The notes below the pieces were generated by a model, which had not been told where the DNA came from, did not search any database, and saw only the letters and a list, made by a program, of their open reading frames with translations. From Kiritimatiellia bacterium (GTDB taxonomy: Bacteria > Verrucomicrobiota > Kiritimatiellia > RFP12 > UBA1067): 5,566 nucleotides of DNA. Shown here in pieces: positions 5,531-5,566 of the stretch; position 1 is the first letter of the stretch, and the number at the start of each line of letters is the position of its first letter. Made by a program: the position numbers and the translations under genes. Location: contig JAKSOX010000137.1 in NCBI GenBank assembly GCA_024405335.1, positions 1 through 5,566 of the forward strand. The letters run 5' to 3'.

Positions 5531-5566
5531 AACGCGCGGCAGGCGAGGACGGGAGATAAGTGAGAG

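Overview
The window is GC-rich, tightly packed bacterial chromosomal DNA. All five protein genes and one tRNA gene lie on the + strand. Nothing in it fixes the species. A large secreted SASA-family esterase of a type that is multiplied in Planctomycetes, Verrucomicrobia, Lentisphaerae, Kiritimatiellae and Bacteroidetes, together with high GC and heptamer intergenic repeats, makes a PVC-superphylum bacterium (for example a host-associated Kiritimatiellae or Lentisphaerae) my best guess. This is inference with low to moderate confidence.

Layout: (1) 1-89 is a leader with a possible promoter and ribosome binding site. (2) 90-1604 encodes an exported sialate O-acetylesterase-like enzyme. (3) 1605-1713 is a compact intergenic region in which a terminator-like hairpin with a T8 run, a palindrome and a candidate promoter overlap one another. 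(4) 1714-4895 is a probable three-gene operon, corA - der - mrp, with gaps of only 18 and 17 bases. It encodes a CorA magnesium transporter, the double-GTPase ribosome assembly factor Der (EngA) and an Mrp/NBP35-type Fe-S carrier ATPase. (5) 4896-4968 holds a good sigma70-like promoter (TTGCGG-N17-TAAAAT with a TG extension). (6) 4969-5373 encodes a small, charged, coiled-coil protein that I do not recognise. (7) 5392-5479 is a complete tRNA-Ser(UGA) gene with encoded CCA, starting 18 bases after the previous stop. (8) 5479-5530 is a perfect 8-bp hairpin running directly into five tandem heptamers of the TTACCTC/TAACCTC type. The last 36 bases (5531-5566) are purine-rich and show no gene.

How they fit together: the central operon is housekeeping. 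Magnesium uptake, ribosome maturation (a Mg2+- and GTP-dependent process) and Fe-S cluster delivery are all basic cell physiology, but I see no direct biochemical link that requires them to be together. The esterase is an accessory, extracytoplasmic carbohydrate-deacetylation function in its own unit. The unknown coiled-coil gene and the tRNA probably share a transcript. I see no phage genes, transposase, CRISPR array or toxin-antitoxin pair, and no convincing new multi-gene system. The parts most worth a second look are the overlapping signals in front of corA, the hairpin plus heptamer element behind the tRNA, and the uncharacterised coiled-coil protein.
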